Source of the DNA: Neelides folsomi
Lineage: Eukaryota > Arthropoda > Collembola > Neelipleona > Neelidae
NCBI GenBank assembly: GCA_034687125.1
Contig: JAQGBZ010000003.1
Span: 124,001 to 188,000, forward strand
Reading direction: 5' to 3'
DNA: 64,000 nt
Shown here in pieces: positions 1 to 11,519 of the stretch. The stretch's first letter is position 1. Each line of letters begins with the position of its first letter. Under the pieces are notes generated by a model. It saw only the letters and a program-made list of their open reading frames with translations, was not told where the DNA came from and did not search any database. A program made the position numbers and the translations under genes.

Positions 1-483
1 GACATTGGAGAAGCCGTTGCTTCCAATGACAAACATGCCCTCATTGTCGTGGGAGTTTTTATGAATGCTGGTACTGGTAGGAGTAATCTTCACAGCATCC
101 TTACTCCGATTGCCCAACATATTCCGAATTATGGGAAGGCAAAGACTTTAAAAGTTCCAATAGCCCTTGTTGAATTCTTTGATGTCTCTTCGACCGTTTA
201 TCGGTATGAGGGTTCGCTGACAACTCCGCCTTGTTCGGAGATCGTCCTCTGGCATGTGTTTACAACAGTGATCACTGTTGGGAGAAGCGATGTTGAAAAA
301 TTTAGGAAAACGATTGATGCCAATGGGAATTATTTGAAAAAGAATTTTCGCCCGGTACAAAACAAAAGGACTATTGATGAAATCGGAGGGAATTCGGAAG
401 AAAATCAAATCAATGATTTCAATGATAATAACAATAACAATTACAGACAAAAAAAACTTAAAGTTCATAAATACCTAATTTAA
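1..483 (+). CDS. Carbonic anhydrase, alpha class, C-terminal part (5' end outside window)
   Basis: The frame is open from base 1 and ends at a TAA at 481-483. It encodes the last third of an alpha-carbonic anhydrase (reversible CO2 hydration). Seen: the block Y-x-Y-E-G-S-L-T-T-P-P-C-S-E with the nearby W-H-V at about 205-255, which is the substrate-pocket signature, and a final N-F-R-P-V-Q at about 343-360 matching the family's usual C-terminal NFRP motif. The three zinc-binding histidines lie upstream of the window, so activity cannot be judged. After NFRPVQ there is a 40-residue Asn/Lys-rich tail with no visible membrane or GPI segment. AATAAA at 483-488 overlaps the stop codon. Family assignment is firm; the isoform is not. 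Confidence 0.9.
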   Translation, partial: DIGEAVASNDKHALIVVGVFMNAGTGRSNLHSILTPIAQHIPNYGKAKTLKVPIALVEFFDVSSTVYRYEGSLTTPPCSEIVLWHVFTTVITVGRSDVEKFRKTIDANGNYLKKNFRPVQNKRTIDEIGGNSEENQINDFNDNNNNNYRQKKLKVHKYLI

Positions 484-488
484 ATAAA

Positions 489-1372
489 GTTGTGCCCTAA
501 TAATAGGGATACCTTTTATTTTATTAATATATGAAATCATACAACAGTGGATTATTCAGAAATGACAATAAAAAATAAAGTGAAGTGTTAAAAATCTTAA
601 ATTAATTGATTTTTGAACTTATGAATTTATTAAAAAAATCAATCACGTCGATGTCCGTTTTTCTCCAATTACCATCATGGCATGTCTAACAAAGGTACGT
701 AGTGTAACAATTGTCTGATATCTAACTTGTGTAATTTAATATATTTTATAACATAATAGTTAATGTTATATTATTCATTCATTACTGGTCTTAATAATGA
801 TTAATAATTAACTTTGACAATACCTTTAATTTAAGGCATTATTTGTAGAATTACCACAAAATAAATATTAGGGCTTTGTAATAGTTTTTGAATCCCGAAT
901 CATAAAAATCGAATTAGGCAAATTTAATAAGGTATTAAATACATTTGTAAATGCATACACGATCTAATTTCCAATATTATTAAAAATACAATATATTTCG
1001 AAGTTAATTGAGAAACTATGTCTTATAATTATTAATTATTTAATAGACCTATACTCTGAAAGATACAAACTATTAATTAACTTAATTAATTACAAAAAAA
1101 GATTTCACATTTCACTTTGACTATTATTTCGAGAACAAAAAATGCATCCTCCCATCAAGCAAAATTTCTATAAATTAATATAAAAAATGAAGTAATTGCA
1201 ATATTATCATCTAAACAATCATATCGCTATTAATTAATTAATATTCATAAATTGTTAATAACAAAGGAATTTTTAATTGACAGTGCTTTTTAAATTCTTT
1301 AGTCTTTTTAAATATTTTTTTTGTACAGGCGGCGAATAATTTGATAAATGTCGATTAGTTTTAGTTATAATT
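489..1372. other. Intergenic, between convergent genes
   Basis: Very AT-rich sequence between two convergent 3' ends. I see no supported exon, RNA gene or clear repeat. Confidence 0.6.
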
Positions 1373-1373
1373 T

Positions 1374-3907
1374 TTATTGATAACCAATTGGTTTGTCAAT
1401 GACGGCGACTCCTGCATACGACCGTCCAACGACCATCGATGAGGATAGGAGTCTCCAAGTGTCGGTTTTTGGATCATAAACTTCGACTGAAGGTAAATTA
1501 CATGTTCCATCATCACCACCCACAACGTACAAGAAACCTAAGTGAGAAACAACTCCTGCATTTCTTCGACAAGTCGTCATGTCCGCCACGGGACTCCAAG
1601 TTCGAGTTGTCCCATTGAAAACCTCAACTGATTTCCGAACAATTGGGCCGTCATGTCCGCCAACAGCGTAAAGTAAATCCCCAACGACTCCAACTCCAGC
1701 TCCTGACCTTCGAGCTGACATGTCGGCCACACATGACCATTCGTCTCTATCAGGATCGTACACTTCCACTGATGATAAACACTGCCTGCTAGCTCCGTCA
1801 TAACCGCCAACCTTTAAATTAAGTAACGATTAACTTTTAATCCAACTGTCAACTGATCATTCAATTTTATTATACTTTTAAACGTTTTAATTTTGACTTC
1901 TTGTAAATTATACATTTACAAATTAAAAAAGTATTTATTTACCGCATAGAGTTTATTCTGAAGAACTCCAACACCCACAGAGCTCCTTCGAGTCGACATT
2001 GACGCTATTTGAATCCATTCTTTTTTAATAGAATCATATGCCTCCACGCTGTTAAGTCCCGTTGATCCGTCTAAAAAATATAAAAAATCAGAATAAAATA
2101 GTTATTACAATTTAACTTATTAGCTTAGTATCTTTATTGGATAATTAAGTTTTTCAATTTTAAGTTTTGAGTAATTACCAAATCCACCAACAGCATAAAT
2201 TCTTGTCCCAAGAACGGCAACTCCAAGTGTAGACCTTCTTGCGTTCATTGCCGGAGCAGGAAGCCATTTTCCACTGGCAGGGTCATAAACATCAACTGTT
2301 TTGACCCTTAGAGATCCATTGAATCCCCCAACAGCGTAAACTTTTCCAGCCAAAACGGCCAACCCAGCTCGACATCTCCGTGTGGGCATGTCAGCGAGAA
2401 GCCTCCAACGATCATCTTTCAAGTCGTGGGCTTCAACACAGCGAATGGCCTTTGGCGCCTGTCCCCCAACCACAAGAAGAACTTTTGGAAGACCAAGAGG
2501 AGCTCGGGGGCGAGCTCGAGGCGAAGCAAACGTGGGACGACCTTCTTGACGAAGAATTGTCAATTTCAAGGCTTCGATGATTAGATCTTTACATTGAGGA
2601 CTTCGTTTAACAAGAGGCTCTTCGTCAATCCTATTAATTTAAAATATTGAGAAATTAACTCTTAAATCATAGTGTTTAAAAGTTCTAATACAATAATCAG
2701 AATCGATCAATAATTTTCACTAAATCTAATCAAAATCAATAATAAAAGATATAAAATAATCTAATCCACACCTGCAAAGATAATCAGGAGAGAATAGAGG
2801 AAGTCGAACATGTGCCATAAGAGACGCGATAAAATCGGCTCTTTTTTCCAGGTCATGGTTCACCCAAGCACAAACACTTTCAAATACCGTTTCTTCTTGA
2901 GCCACAGCCAATTCATCGCTTCCGATCAAAAGACCAACCTGAATTTTACCAATTTTTAGAATTAAACGATTTTTAAGTTTTTTTAATTTGAAATCCGTTA
3001 CTTTTTGTATCAATTAAATGATTTAAGAGATAAAAATTAATAACGCACCTGTTGTGGTGTAAGTGAAAGAAATTCTTCTCCATCAACAACTTCAGTGAAA
3101 TGCATACATGTGAAATTATCAGCCGCAGCGAGGAGTTCCGTGCAAGCGTGGAGATCCGCAAACGCTCGAATTCCAAGACAATTACTTGGATGGAGCTGTC
3201 CTTTGAGAAATTCTTCACAAGCTTCTGAGACATCGACCATTTGAAGCAAACGTGCAGCAGGAAGCAAAGACGTCACAGAGTCTTCCATAATTGAAATGCT
3301 TCCAGTATAGGCGTAGTCGATAAGCGAAGCCAAAGCTCCGGCTTCTACACCCAAGATCTCGACTCGCTCCTTCGCTCGTTCCTCAAAGGAGGAAAACATG
3401 GCAGCAAAATAAGGAGATGATGAGGCGAGGACTGTCCGATGAGCTGGAACTTCAACACCTTCAGCGACAAGCGTCACATCAATAAGCATTCGATTCCTGA
3501 AAATTTCAACAACAATTAATATAAATCCAGTTTATTTAATTTTAATTAAAGTTTATTTTTTACAAACTTCCTTAAATTATCGAGAATTCCAAAAGCCTTT
3601 TCGAAATGTGACACGTTTTTATAAGGTGGCTTGAAATCGTCTTCTTCAGGAGAATTCGAAGGATTCCTTTGTGAACTTTCATCAAGACTGCTCTGACTTG
3701 GATGTCGAAGCAACAATCCACCAACGCGACCGCCACTTAAAGGAAAAAAATATGATTTTTAAATTAAATATAAAAATTATATGTAACATAGATAGATAAA
3801 TCGTAGAAACCTAATTAAAGTGGTTGGAATATGAAAGATTTAAAATCATTAAATTACTTGGCAGTTGATTCTGAATCCGACCCGTTACCCGCCGATTGAT
3901 CCATCAT
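1374..3907 (-). CDS. KLHL2/3: Kelch-like protein, KLHL2/KLHL3 type (Cullin-3 adaptor)
   Basis: Seven exons: 3907-3858, 3735-3568, 3496-3049, 2938-2772, 2630-2179, 2070-1943, 1811-1374; all phases agree and give 616 residues (vertebrate KLHL2/3 about 590). Family role: substrate receptor of a Cullin-3 ubiquitin ligase, often actin-associated. Order: Ser-rich N-terminus, BTB domain (from about residue 75, with A-H-R-x-V-L-A-S-S-S-P-Y-F), BACK domain with H-P-S-N-C-L-G-I-R-A-F-A-D, then six Kelch repeats with GG pairs. Near-identity of motifs such as GGQAPKAIRCVE, GGFNGSLRVKTVD and GGHDGPIVRKSVEV to KLHL2/3 supports that subfamily over KLHL20. The start is the first of two adjacent ATGs. AATAAA (minus strand, 1373-1378) overlaps the stop. 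Which of KLHL2 or KLHL3 is closer cannot be decided. Confidence 0.93.
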
Positions 3908-5724
3908 TGCAATTACAAATCTTATATTTATAACTTTGCCTTCACTTGTGCGATGCAAATGACTTGAAAACACTTTTCCACGAGATTAAAAAATTGCGAA
4001 ATTCGTAAGCAGCACACAGATCTACACAGACTGTCACAGATATTACAGATCTATGTCTTTACAGCTTTGTATAAGGTAAATGAACAAGATGTTCGTTTGC
4101 AGATAGTTAAATGTATGGTTAGATAATGAATTATAAAATCACGATTCTCAATGTCGTCTTCCTCATGCGCCCATGGAAGTCCTCCGGTAGAAACTCAATA
4201 CGAGTTGGGTATTGTGGAGATGAACGAGTAATTGTACTAATACAATCATCTTTTTTACTATTTATCCTAACGATGTACTTAATCTTATCTAATAATGCAG
4301 TTGAGTATTTCTTTGATAAATCTAAACACACCACAGCAGTGGAAATAAGCCTTGACTTTCACAATAAACTTAACAACTGACTCTTCAACTTTTAATAATA
4401 ATACAACTCATCTAAAATAATGCTCATCGCCCGATCTCTATTCAATATAATATTTTAAAAGGAAAAATTCTAAACAACCCTCAAGACCTACATAAGAAAA
4501 ATTTATAAAAATCAAAAAATAAGAATTTTCCTAATTGGAAAACGATTTCGTTCAATTCAGTATCCCTAGACAAAAGAGAAATAGATTTTGGTTCTTTTGC
4601 TACAAATTCTCGTATATTAATTTTACACACTCTTCAATTATTTATCAGTCAAAATATCATTGAGCTTGATTCAAAAAACTCTATCTCTTATGAAAATGTA
4701 AATACTCGATTTAATTAAAAATTAAAAAATAGGTCAATCATAATGTAAACACTTTACTCCCTGATTTAAGATTTTAGAAACAAAGGAGTTTAGAGTAAGG
4801 AATTTTGGTAGGTCTTGTAATGTAAACTTCTTCAACAATTAGTTAATTTGGTAATATTATCATAAAGTTAGTTAAAGATAATTCCACAAAGGACAATCCT
4901 CAAAAATAAATGTTTCTCTTTAACTTAAAGTCCCACTTGAGGAAAGCTAACTCTAGTTAAATGGTCTTTAGCCTGTATTTGAAAAGTATAGAGATTACAG
5001 TTGACAAACAAAACCCTTTCCTTAATGATTTGTCTTTGTTTGGGGGAAAAAAGATTCGATAATTTATTGCGTAGTTGAATTATTCTCGTAAAGTTGGAAT
5101 TTGAATTGATTGCTCTTCTGTCTGATAATTCATTTGTCGCGAGTGTGAATTTAATAATAACTACGAATGGCGCTGTTTACGCCATCACAATTGATCTAAC
5201 AATTAGAAAGACGGTTAATTTAGAAAAAGAAAAGTTAAAAAACTGAGGAAGTGGGGAGGAGGGGAGAAGAGTGAAGAAGCCCTTCGTCTAATTCACAAAC
5301 AGAATCTCCCCATTCAGATTACGCAATCTCCTAATTTCGAATGCAATCCGCTCAACGGCTCAACCCATTCGCTCTTTTCATCCTCTACGCAATATTTGCC
5401 AATACATCCAATATATACAAAACTTAACGTTCACACGTTCATGATGAATTTAATTAAAACCTAAATGCTAAATAAGTTGGTTTAAAGAGGTTTATATACT
5501 CCGAATTAACCAATGATTAAAAGTCGTTGGACTAAATAAAATGAATTTATATAATGCTGATATTATACATACTAAAGTACTAAAGTGCATAGTAAGAAGA
5601 CACTTTAGAAACTTGAGATTATGTACAAAAGAACACGTCAGGTTAATGGAAAATAATACACTTGTTAATAAAATATAAGTATTATTTAAATAATGTTATT
5701 TAAAGTTTTAACAATGGTCAAATT
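3908..5724. other. Intergenic, promoter side of two divergent genes
   Basis: Divergent 5' regions of the Kelch gene and the gene at 5725. Two overlapping opposite-strand frames at 4126-4380 have no splice context or domain and look accidental. Purine-rich patch near 5220-5280. No other support for a gene. Confidence 0.5.
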
Positions 5725-6403
5725 ATGAAAATCTACTCAAATATCCTAATTTATTTGAGTATTGTAGTTTTAAACTTATGGGAGATTGGAGCTATCGCAA
5801 GGTTCGATGTTGAGGATTCTTATACTGATGAGACTTACAAAGAGCTAAAGGAAGAATATGAAGAGAATCTCCATTCTGAGAGAGTAGAAATGAATATAAA
5901 TAGAGATGAAGTCAAAGATGTTACAAGCAAAGACCCAATTTCAAAAAAGCATTCACATGATCAAAATGTATAATAATATTTGGAATATATTCAAATTAAT
6001 AAGTATTTAGCTACTCCTTATAAATACTCTTCATTTAATTGCCGAATACATCCATGAGATATTAGATTAATTGAAATTGAATTTTTAGATTGAATTATTG
6101 ATTACGACAGAGAATTATGATATTGCGGTCGAAAGACTCGAATGTGAAAATCCTTATTTTTGGAACACGTTTTCATGTAATATTCATAACTACAAAATCC
6201 TAACCATAAATTTTTATCAAAGCCTAACTTGCTTTACCATTAAATATTTAGGCTACAGTTTGGATGTGAAAAATGGAAATATGAATTTATCTCGCGTTAA
6301 AAAAAATTTGCTAACATTCGGAATTATAATTGGATCGCTTTCACTCTTAATTTCCATTTGTTGTTCCTCTTTCTTCTGTAGGCGTAAAATATTGAAAACA
6401 TAA
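5725..6403 (+). CDS. Orphan type I membrane protein, two exons
   Basis: Exons 5725-5967 and 6089-6403 join in phase 0 through GTATAA...TTTTTAG and give about 185 residues. Seen: a hydrophobic N-terminus (residues 1-25, ending G-A-I-A-R) that looks like a signal peptide, an acidic Lys/Glu-rich segment (about 30-80), an ectodomain with four cysteines, then a 23-residue hydrophobic span near the C-terminus containing C-C-S-S and followed at once by C-R-R-K. That is the layout of a single-pass surface protein with a very short cytoplasmic tail. I do not recognise the family. AATAAA near 6537 could be its polyadenylation signal. The splice junction is supported only by phase and consensus. Confidence 0.6.
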
Positions 6404-6555
6404 TCAAAATTAATTAACAAATACATTATATTACATAGAATTTACAAATTGTGAAATATCTGTAGTTTATAAAAGTGATTCTTGGTTTTCAATATTTTTG
6501 CAAATGATATATTTTTGAAGGTTTTTGCCTCTTCAAAATAAAAAGAAGTAAGAGT

Positions 6556-6702
6556 ATGAAAAATCAAATGGACGAATTAGAAGAAACGATGAAACCTGGT
6601 CGAATGATTTTAGAAGATGGGAGAAAAGTGAAATACAAAAGTAGCAAAGAGGAAAAAGAAGAATATGAAAATCTCCTTTTCCTCCTCACATCGCTTACAT
6701 AA
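6556..6702 (+). CDS. Short ORF, 48 residues, uncertain
   Basis: ATG at 6556 opens a 48-codon frame rich in Glu, Lys and Met that starts MKNQMDELEETMK. The frame is open upstream to about 6506, so it could be a 3' exon of the membrane-protein gene just before it or a separate micropeptide. No domain. It could equally be 3' UTR. Confidence 0.25.
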   Translation: MKNQMDELEETMKPGRMILEDGRKVKYKSSKEEKEEYENLLFLLTSLT

Positions 6703-6858
6703 AGACAATTAGCAAATATTTACAAACTTTATTAATCAATAATATTGTGAACTATTTGGAAGTTCTCGTCGGACTTGATTGAATCCAAATCACAGACTAA
6801 ATCATAAATGACAATAAACAATGAAAAAAAGTTATAAAGTAAATAAAAGTGATAACTA

Positions 6859-8418
6859 TTAAAATTGAGAAAGAAGCAAAAGTGATTCTTTTTCTTCTGT
6901 TAACGCTCGGGATTCATGAAGGAAAACAGGAAAATCGACTCCCTATGAAATAATACACATATTTAGTATTATAGTGAGTTTAATAAATATTAATGATAGA
7001 TATAAAATTTCTATTTTTTCAATTATTATTGGTTAGCTTACTTGTGTTTGAGCAGATCGAACAAATCCAGTGTTTGAGCTAACAGTTACACATTGATAAT
7101 AATCTCCGGAACCAAAAATGACCAGGGACCTTGGTTTAATATTTCCAGTTAAGCACAATCGTTTCGTTCTTTCGCTCAATTGATCCGGAATAATTGAAAC
7201 TCTCTCCAGTAATTCGGCAGCTCGAAGCTATTAAAAATCATTTGATTTAAAAATTTAAAATCATGAGCCAATATTTGATGAATTTGTTAATAAGATAATT
7301 ACTTGTTCTTCTGGACCACCAACGGTTGTAAGAATCTTTTGAAATTCTTTATAAGCTGTCTCGCAACAATGGAGTTCTCTCCCTTTATAAAATAAAAAAC
7401 TTACTTTTAGATTCTTAGAAAAAATATCTAAATAGGTAATTTTAGGTAAAGTATAATTGAATAGCACAAACCTTCAAAATATTTTTCTAAAATGGGTTTT
7501 TGTGGTCTTTCTCTCTCGAAGAGACTTTGTTGATACAAAATGGGCTTCTTGAAGTTTACAGCTTCATGACCATTTGTAAGATTGGAGACGAATGCTAAGA
7601 GTGCCGTGATGTCCAAATTCAATTTCTTAACTTCGTCATAGGTTGATAATCCTTTTACGCTCGCTATATTTTCTTCGAGTGTTTCCTCTTCTGAGGATTC
7701 GTCTTCAGAAGATTCTTCACATGACTCATCTGAACTTTCATCATTAACAATGAATTCAAAATATTTGAGACCTAATTGACTCTCTTCGATTTTCTCTCCT
7801 TCAACTGAAACTCCCATCCTTTCAAGTGTTTCGGCCAGGCAAACACTAATTCCACTTGTGAATATAAAAGTCACCTATGATTTTATAAATTATTATAATT
7901 ATTAAAAATATCACTTATAAAATTATAGTTAACATCCCAGTATTCAGGATCTTATTCTAAAAATAAGTTGTAATATTCTAAATGGTTTAAAATTTTACTT
8001 TCGGTGGTTTGAAAAAACACGGATTTTCCTTCGCCGATACAATGTAATCTTTCGCATGGTCGAGTATTGACTTCTGTCCAAAATTTCCTCCTCCAGCGGC
8101 CAATAAAGCTAAAGACTTTGGATTCCTAGCAGAAACCTTGAACCACTCGTCCCCTTGAGTGGAAACGATGTCGACTATGAGTTTGCTGGCTTTCCCTCGA
8201 GAATAACTAAATGGTTTCATGACGGCTGATGGTCTTGACGTGGCCTTCATCACGCAGTTGACGATGGAAAGAAGATGAGGCAAATTACTTGATTGCTCTT
8301 TGAACACAGGGCTTTGAAGTTCTTTTTTAATTGATTTCCCCAACTTCTCAATACCTTGGATGGATTTTAAGTGAAGAGGCACTGGATCTAAAGGGTTCGT
8401 CTTAACCAGCACCTCCAT
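6859..8418 (-). CDS. UPF0415 / C7orf25-like protein
   Basis: Five exons: 8418-7999, 7874-7472, 7382-7303, 7227-7042, 6942-6859; phases agree; 390 residues (human C7orf25 about 420). Conserved protein of unknown function with a DUF1308-type domain. Recognised by I-F-x-F-x-S-G-I-S, L-N-L-D-I-T-A-L-L-A-F-V-S, the C-E-T-A-Y-K-E-F-Q-K-I-L-T-T-V-G-G-P block and the C-terminal run P-R-S-L-V-I-F-G-S-G-D ... T-G-F-V-R-S-A-Q-T-Q-G-V, all as in the family. A Ser/Glu-rich acidic insert sits near residue 175. The chosen ATG lies one base after a plausible acceptor (ACAG|C), so a 5' UTR intron is likely. Confidence 0.88.
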
Positions 8419-8750
8419 GCTGTGATTTATTTAAAGCAAATTATTAAACAATATTTTAATAAATAATATAACTTTTTTTAAATGGGGGAACAAATTATTA
8501 TTCAAGATCAATTAAAATATAAACAATAAGCACTATACAAAATAGTTGAATTTTCATATTCTGATTCTGATAGCCAGTTTATAGTTTTCTTCTTGATTTT
8601 CTATCCTCAAGCCTTGAGCACATTGCATTTTGTATAGTGAATTGTTGGGTTCAGACTTGATGTGCTTAAAGTTTATACGAGGCTATAATTGGTTATATAA
8701 TCAAATGGTTTCATGAACGTTTGTTAATAAGTTGAATTAAAAAGTCAATT
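8419..8750. other. Intergenic
   Basis: AT-rich sequence upstream of the C7orf25-like gene. Nothing recognised. Confidence 0.5.
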
Positions 8751-9417
8751 AAGGTATCCCTTCAAAATCCCTATAACAAAATCCCTATTCGTCAAAATCT
8801 CTACAAATATTATCCCTACGCTAATAATCTCTATAGTCAAATTCCCTAGATTAAAAATCATTCCCAGTTCAAAATATCTGCTTAATCACTTTATAAATAA
8901 TTTCTCCAAGTCAAAATCATAATATCGATTATTGACAATTGAATCTAAATACTTCTTCCTCAATGGTGTTTCCCTCAACAGACAATAGAAATTTTGAAAA
9001 TTTGAGTATGATTAAAATTATGTTCATTATTTAATGCTAAAATAAGTTTCCAGATTGAATGATGATCACATCGCAAAATGGAATAGAACCTATTGTGCAA
9101 CCTTCAATATTTTATTTGTTATGGGCAAATCAGTCATCCTCCACATAGTATAGCCCAAAAATGGCATAAAGTTATTGGTAGTTTTTTATTTATACATATT
9201 ATATACCCTTTTCTCATTTAAGACTAAGAGTGATTATGGCTCAGAGAAATTATTTATAAAGTGATTTTTAACTTGAAGATCTTTTTAACTGGTAGTGATT
9301 TTTAATGTATATATTTTGACTATAGAGATTATTATATTAGCGTAGGTCTTAGAGATTTTGATGTATAGGGATTATTAGTGTAGGGATTTTGACAGTGATC
9401 CGTCAAATAAATACCTT
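8751..9417. mobile_element. Foldback (MITE-like) element with long inverted repeats
   Basis: The arms at about 8751-8930 and 9245-9417 are inverted copies: AAGGTAT opens the left arm and ATACCTT closes the right. Inside them CTACGCTAATAATCTCTATA (left) matches, in reverse complement, CTATAGAGATTATTATATTAGCGTAG (right), and AATCACTTTATAAATAATTT (left) has its complement on the right. Each arm is a series of degenerate units of about 20 bases built on TCAAAATCCCTA. The roughly 310-base centre has no coding frame. This is the structure of a foldback transposon moved by another element's transposase. No clear target-site duplication was found. Confidence 0.75.
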
Positions 9418-10435
9418 TTACCCTATCTGAATGCATGTGAGAGTTTTATATCTCATCATCTCAATCAATACACTATTGTTGAAGTATTTTATTAGCATTG
9501 ACTGAGTTTTATGAATAACTTTAAGAAAGTTTCAACCCAGTTCCTTTTAGATATTATACCTAAAATATAGTTTAATTTAAATATTATAAAAATAATTGGA
9601 TGATTTCATCAGCTTTATAAATTTTAGTCAACCGAATTGTTCGCACTTTGTTTCTTTTTCAAGATCGGCCTTGGATTAATGTCGTCATCATTTAAGATGA
9701 TGAAATATTATAATATTACCTACATGTATTTTATTTGTGCATAAATATTTTAATTTGTAAAAGAAACGGAGTTTATTTCAGTTCATTAACCTGTTTGATT
9801 AATTTTTACATATATTTTAAATAAAATACAACTTGATCTTCTTTAAGCTTCTTCCTTGAGATATGTTTAGTTATATTAAATAAATTGACAAAGCCTCCAT
9901 AATAAAGTAAATATGAAGTTTCGGTTTTTTATACTAATTTCAAGAACCTTGATGTGTCATTAAAACAAATTAATCATTTATGGAAATTGCAAATTCATAT
10001 TCAATTGTATGCAAATTAAATAAAGTAAATTATTATGAATTTAGAAAATGATGGATGGTTGAAGTTTGCTTAAGACGTAAGAGTCAACGAGGAAAAGTTA
10101 GAGGAAAATATCAGTATTCACTATACCATATAACTAATATACATATTTATATATATTTAAGACGTATTATTTATTCTACGATGTATCATGGATGATTTTC
10201 AAAATCAAATTATTATCTACATACATAATGCATACTAACAATTGACAGATAGAAAAAAGTGTCCATATCCTTCGAATAATAAATAAAGTATTAAATTCAT
10301 TTCAAATCATTTGTGTTTAAAGAGTTGTTCAGCAAAGTCGATTCTCTAAAATAAGTATTTGCATTGTACTTTTATTTGATCATAAGATCAAATAACTTAT
10401 TAAAATTTCAATTTCTCATATAAGAGAAAATCAAA
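9418..10435. other. Intergenic, upstream of the mucin-like gene
   Basis: AT-rich; no exon or RNA gene recognised. Confidence 0.5.
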
Positions 10436-11199
10436 ATGAAGATCTCTCGAATAGGAATTTTTGTTTTTATTGGGATCTTTCTTCTTGCCATTATAGATGA
10501 AAGTTACGGGCGTAAAAGAAAGAAGGAGCGAGAAGAATCAAAGGAAATGACAGAAATGGGCGGAATGGAAGAAATGCAGTCATCCCTTCCACCACCACCC
10601 TGCAATCCAAGAATGAAACATAAACATCGTGGGAGAGGACGACCAAGGAAAAATTCAAAAGAGAGTGACGAGTCCGGATCCGAAGAAGGGTCTGATGAAG
10701 AAAGTGAGGATTTTGATCTATCATTAAATTATAATTTCTCAATGTTTAAATTCTAATTTTTTTAAAAGGACCAACACCTCCACCGCGAAGGGAAAGGCAA
10801 AGGAAGCATCATAGAAGAAGAGGAACAAGGAAACGTTGCTCAACAACTACAAGTACAACCACTACAACAACATCAACTACGCCCACAACCACAACATCGA
10901 CAACAACACCAACCACGACAACGGCACCAACAGTCGCTACGGTTCCAACAACTACTATGAGTACAACTCCTACAACAACAATGTCGACAACACCTACAAC
11001 TACGACTACAACAACGACTCCAACTACTACAACAACTCCTACCACTACAACAACTCCTACCACTACAACAACAACTCCTACAACTACCACTACAACAGCT
11101 CCGACCACTACAACAAGCACAATCCAATCGACAACTACAACTACGACAAGCCCTACAACGACTTCCACAACTACACGCGACCCATCAGTCAAAGCTTGA
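10436..11199 (+). CDS. Secreted mucin-like Thr-rich protein
   Basis: Exon 1 10436-10703 and exon 2 10769-11199 join as GAAGAA-A|GTGAGG ... TTAAAAG|GA in matching phase; 232 residues. Seen: a signal peptide (residues 1-25, ending E-S-Y-G), a strongly basic and acidic segment with R-G-R-G-R-P-R-K and a Glu/Ser/Asp patch, a second basic run (R-R-R-G-T-R-K-R), then about 110 residues of TTT(T)P repeats expected to be heavily O-glycosylated. The ACN repeat tract at 10840-11180 makes long spurious frames on both strands (poly-Val, poly-Cys, Asn/Tyr-rich). Likely an extracellular matrix, gut-lining or mucus component; the exact role is unknown. R-K-R just before the Thr domain could be a furin-type site. 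Confidence 0.75.
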
Positions 11200-11511
11200 T
11201 AACTAAAAAATGTAATAATTTGGTAATATTAAAAAATATTCCCATAAAAGTTATAAAATTATTGTGAACAATTAAATACTATGTATCGTATTTAATCATT
11301 GAGGCACTTTATATTATAAATTCATTTATTTTTTTATTTAGAGTAGATATTAAATCATTAATTACATACTATATTTATATTAAATGCTTAACGTAAATTA
11401 ACTAAACGAATTCATAAGTACAAATGGGGGTATGTACAAGTAAACGATAGTAGGTTAGGTTCCTACCATACAGTTACAGGTAGGCATTAAATTAAAATTA
11501 ATAAAAGGAAC
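11200..11511. other. Intergenic between convergent 3' ends
   Basis: Short AT-rich gap. It ends at 11512-11517 with the AATAAA (minus strand) of the potassium channel gene, three bases past its stop. Confidence 0.6.
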
Positions 11512-11519
11512 TTTTATTT

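Noticed and set aside
4126-4380. 84-codon + strand frame with a hydrophobic stretch
   Set aside because: Mirror frame on the opposite strand of similar length, no splice or domain evidence.
10809-11192. Long frames encoding poly-Val (minus) and Asn/Tyr-rich (plus) proteins
   Set aside because: Shadows of the ACN repeat that encodes the Thr domain of the mucin-like protein; no signal, splice or start context.
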